Source of the DNA: Labyrinthula sp. Ha
Taxonomy: Eukaryota > Sar > Bigyra > Labyrinthulida > Labyrinthulaceae
Direction: 5' to 3'
Length of the DNA stretch: 64,000 nt
NCBI GenBank assembly: GCA_015227615.1
Contig: JAALGZ010000002.1
Location: 186,001 to 250,000, forward strand
Position numbers and translations under genes: made by a program. Each line of letters begins with the position of its first letter. Position 1 is the first letter of the stretch. Below, piece after piece: positions 60,868-64,000 of the stretch. Below the pieces are notes generated by a model. That model had not been told where the DNA came from, did not search any database, and saw only the letters and a list, made by a program, of their open reading frames with translations.

Positions 60868-63800
60868 GTGTTTTATCTTTTCGCGTATTATCTTTTCTTG
60901 AAGCTACACTGTTTGATATGTGTGTTTGTCTTTGGCTTCAACAGACGAAAAGTTTTGAGAACTCTCGCAGTGACGTTGCTAAAGACATAAAACTACTTTC
61001 ATTGACCCCATTTTAATCACTTACATTCATACTTTACAACCAGTGAAATCAAATACGCAGCATCCATGAATTCAAATATCCATTTTTATCTTCTTTTGCG
61101 CAAATATACCTAACGGTAAAATCGGTAGGAATGAAATCTGACCTTTTTGGCCAATATGAACTCATTTTTGGACTCTAAATAACATCAACTTCCATTTTGA
61201 ACCCTGCTTTAGAAGAAATAAAAATGGTGAATAAAAGGAACTATAGGAAGTATGGGTGAATGTACATATCCATCTTACATGGTATAACTGATAGAAGAAA
61301 TGTTAGAATATATGGAAGATCAAATAATATGATATTGATTATTGTTGTACTTTACACATATTGGAATGTAACTGTAGAAAAATACTGTTTTGTATCTTCT
61401 ATGGAATTTTATTTAAGCTTAGAATTCGGGATATTGGGATACAAGCGAACCATTTATTCTACGAGAACTAAAAGATTATATTTTTTCCAACATACCAAAT
61501 TATTGGTTCTACTATGAAAAAAAAATCAACAAACTCACAAAATATTCCGAAGAGTGCACACGACAGAAAAGTAATACAATAAGTTTCCTATCGATTAAAA
61601 CGGTAGCTAACGGTAAGGAAAACTCCCTTTTAATCGGTACCGTTTATTACCGGTAATTCTACTGTGAACAGTTCTTTCCTGTTAACATTTCAATCAAAAG
61701 AAATTCGTCTTGTTTTAGTATTTGGTATATCTCTTCTTGATAATTTCTTAATGTAAATAGAGATGGGATTTGATTTATTGATAATTCATCAATAAGACAT
61801 TTCCCCTTATTTTTTTTATTGATTGATTCTGATAATTTTAAAATTATTTTGTTTGGTTGTTGTTAATCAACTGATTATTACAATAAAATCAGAATTATGT
61901 CATAAGAACGACAATCCAACTTTTTTATTGATAATCAGAAATAAAATGATTATCAAATAATTATTCATAATTTTTATCAAATCCCGCCTCTAGCTGTAAC
62001 CCAAATGGATTAAAATTTCACACGTAAAGTAAGGATGAAAACTTATCAAATAAACCACCGTAAAGCACTTTCTTCAAACTGGTAGGGTAGATTTTTACCC
62101 TTGTTTAAGTATGAAAGACCATTTTTCACAAAATTAACTTCATTTCTATTCATAACAAACCTGCGGTACTCACTGTGTTGAAAATTTTCTATAATAAACA
62201 TTATGTTTAGAAAAAAAACAAAAGTTTTAACAACAGTTTAGTTCAGCTATGTAATTTTCCCTGCTTTGTCATGAAAATAGTTGTTTATACTGAAAAATAG
62301 TAGCAACTACCGACCTCAGGTGATAAAAGGCTTCAACAAGTAGCAAAGACCTCGTTTTCGACTTATTGTGTGCGAAATTTGCTCACTAGTCGCGTCATAG
62401 TCCAATTTTTTTTCCATGGATTGCTTTCATCTTTCATTAAAGGAACCTTTCGTCACTTTTTTAGTAGCCTTGTTTGGTCTTCAATTCAGGTAGGCAGAGT
62501 GTTAGAGTTATCTGGAGCTATCAAAAAGGTGACACTTAACATTACAACTGACTTTTTAATGGAATAGTGTACTTAGCGTTTATTGCTGTTATAACTCTTT
62601 AACGGAAGTGATTGGAATTAACGTTTAATTTTCTGCCATTAAGATACACTGGTAACACAACAAATGCAAGATGATAACTTGATGGACAGGTTGCAGTGAA
62701 AATCATTCGTGAAAAGCCCACTAGTCACACGACCCATGCTCTGTTTTCATTTGCAAAGAATAGCAGAACGGAGAAGATAAAATAAATAATATCTAACAAC
62801 CGGTTAACAAGTTTGCATTTAAAACCCGATATTTAGCCCAAACAAGAAACACCGAAAAGTTGTTCTAGTTAATCCAGTACTCTTTATACTAAGTCTAAAG
62901 TGCCCTATTTAACGAACAGAGTAGAAAATCAATTGTTGTAGCTTAAACAAATAAGCTGAAGTCGAGTTTTGAAGACCTTATTAAGTACCAAAACATAAGT
63001 GAAGTTTATGTACGGTAAAGGAGACTAACACCACAAACCATTTTTAGGTTAAGCTTTGAATTTCTTTTAACCAGAGTCTTTTATTCAAATGTTCAACTTT
63101 GCCATTATGGAATATTTAGTTCTTATAAGTTTGAAGTAGCTGCATGAATTAGTAGCTCCTAGTAACTAGAGGTTATTGATGTCATAATTCCATTGCTGTT
63201 GTTCACAAGGAATCTAAAATCAGTCTAAGTAATGTTTCTGGTGAACGACTCAGGATAAAATATATAGGTGATTAAACTATACTACTACTATGAAATACCG
63301 TTAGTATTTGCTGTAGTTCCTAAACTATGAAGAAAGAAGATATTATTATGTAACTTTCATTCAGTAACTTTTTCATTTTAACCTAAGATGGAAAAAAGTG
63401 CACATACTCTTGGCTACTTAATTCTTGAAATCTGAAAGGTAAAGGTTATCGGTTTACCTTAGTAAATAAATGAGCTGTGTGAAATGCGAGCAAACTCTTC
63501 CTAACATAGTCAAACACTCTTTCAGTGATATACAAGAATATGCCAGATTTCATGTACACAGCTGTAGCAAACTGTACGCATATAACTATTTTGGGATGAA
63601 CCAACCAGTGAGAAGAGTATGTATTGCAAGAGGATACTATAAATATAAAGTAAGACATATATAGTTGCGGTTAGGGCCTTTTGCAGCACAATACTCTCTA
63701 TTTTCTAGTTTCATATTAAGAGTGTTCAACGTGACAGAAGTTGGCATGTTCCAGTAAAGCGAAAGATATCTTTGCTTTAAGAATCATACTTAATAAGTGT

Positions 63801-64000
63801 CTCCTTACTTATTCATCAAGGGCAGCTAGGTGCTACTAGTATTTTTTTGCGTTGTAATAAATTTGACCCGGAGTTATGGAAGGCTTAACTATTCGCTGAA
63901 CTTATTAAGGAATTGTTGCTACTCTATCAACTAGATCTATTGCAGTCTCTAGTGTGTCAGTCAAATACAAACAACAGCAAGATTAAAAATATGATGATGA
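60868..64000. other. Spacer without recognisable gene
   Basis: No gene recognised. It contains the hAT-like element at about 61758-61992 and, near 61.59-61.66 kb, a cluster of CGGTA/TACCG-like short repeats (ACGGTAGCTAACGGTA, TCGGTACCG, TACCGGTA). Open stretches of 64-85 codons show no family resemblance. Confidence 0.5.
61758..61992. mobile_element. Short hAT-like MITE
   Basis: A 235-bp AT-rich unit with terminal inverted repeats TAGAGATGGGATTTGAT (61758-61774) and, on the other strand, TAGAGGCGGGATTTGAT (61992-61976), 15 of 17 matched. The TAGAG ends fit the hAT pattern. The flanking 8-mers aatgtaaa and gctgtaac share TGTAA in the same register, an eroded 8-bp target duplication. The interior has several TTGATAAT/ATTATCAA motifs and no coding capacity. 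Confidence 0.55.

Noticed and set aside
1-64000. CRISPR array, operon structure or reassigned stop codons
   Set aside because: No regularly spaced repeats, no co-directional close gene runs, and all three standard stops end or interrupt frames normally.

Overview
The window is AT-rich nuclear DNA from an unidentified, probably unicellular, eukaryote. It carries eukaryote-only genes (an eIF4G-like scaffold, a RIO3-type kinase, a PH protein, a NudC-type CS protein), spliceosomal introns and a Ty1/copia element. TAA, TAG and TGA all behave as stops, so the genetic code looks standard. Two of the three introns placed with good confidence are only 28 and 31 nt long, both beginning GTATAT; the third is 71 nt. 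The lineage cannot be fixed from this sequence alone.

Layout: 1-2.47 kb, gene-free with a diverged dispersed repeat; 2.47-6.83 kb, a minus-strand Ty1/copia element with two identical 119-bp LTRs and a broken coding region; 6.8-14.1 kb, empty; 14.1-15.35 kb, PH/coiled-coil gene (-); 15.4-25.1 kb, empty; 25.15-29.08 kb, a tail-to-tail pair of a TPR/NudC-like gene (+) and an eIF4G-like gene (-); 29.1-34.0 kb, empty; 34.05-34.73 kb, a hAT-like non-autonomous element; 34.85-37.43 kb, a tail-to-tail pair of a tandem hotdog protein (+) and a Myb/SANT-like nuclear protein (-); 37.4-46.5 kb, empty apart from a repeat; 46.5-47.8 kb, an old copia-type RT/RNase H fossil (+); 48.49-48.53 kb, a strong hairpin; 49.0-49.9 kb, a BED zinc finger-Hsp20 fusion (-); 53.9-54.2 kb, a doubtful small gene (-); 56.65-60.87 kb, a tail-to-tail pair of a UIM-bearing RIO3 kinase (+) and a secreted M12B-like metalloprotease (-); 60.9-64 kb, empty except for a short hAT-like element.

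The genes are mostly housekeeping. Translation and ribosome metabolism (eIF4G, RIO3) and protein folding or chaperone functions (TPR-NudC, Hsp20 fusion) are over-represented, but nothing suggests an operon or gene cluster. Six of the eight clear genes sit in three convergent pairs only about 150-270 bp apart, separated by 5-19 kb with no gene I could recognise. The most unusual items are the BED-Hsp20 fusion with a nuclear localisation signal, the TPR-NudC architecture, the canonical ubiquitin-interacting motif in a RIO3 kinase with an altered P-loop, the metalloprotease whose Met-turn methionine is replaced by leucine right at a 28-nt intron, and the two-domain hotdog protein that keeps the catalytic Asp in only one half. 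I found no clearly new multi-gene system.
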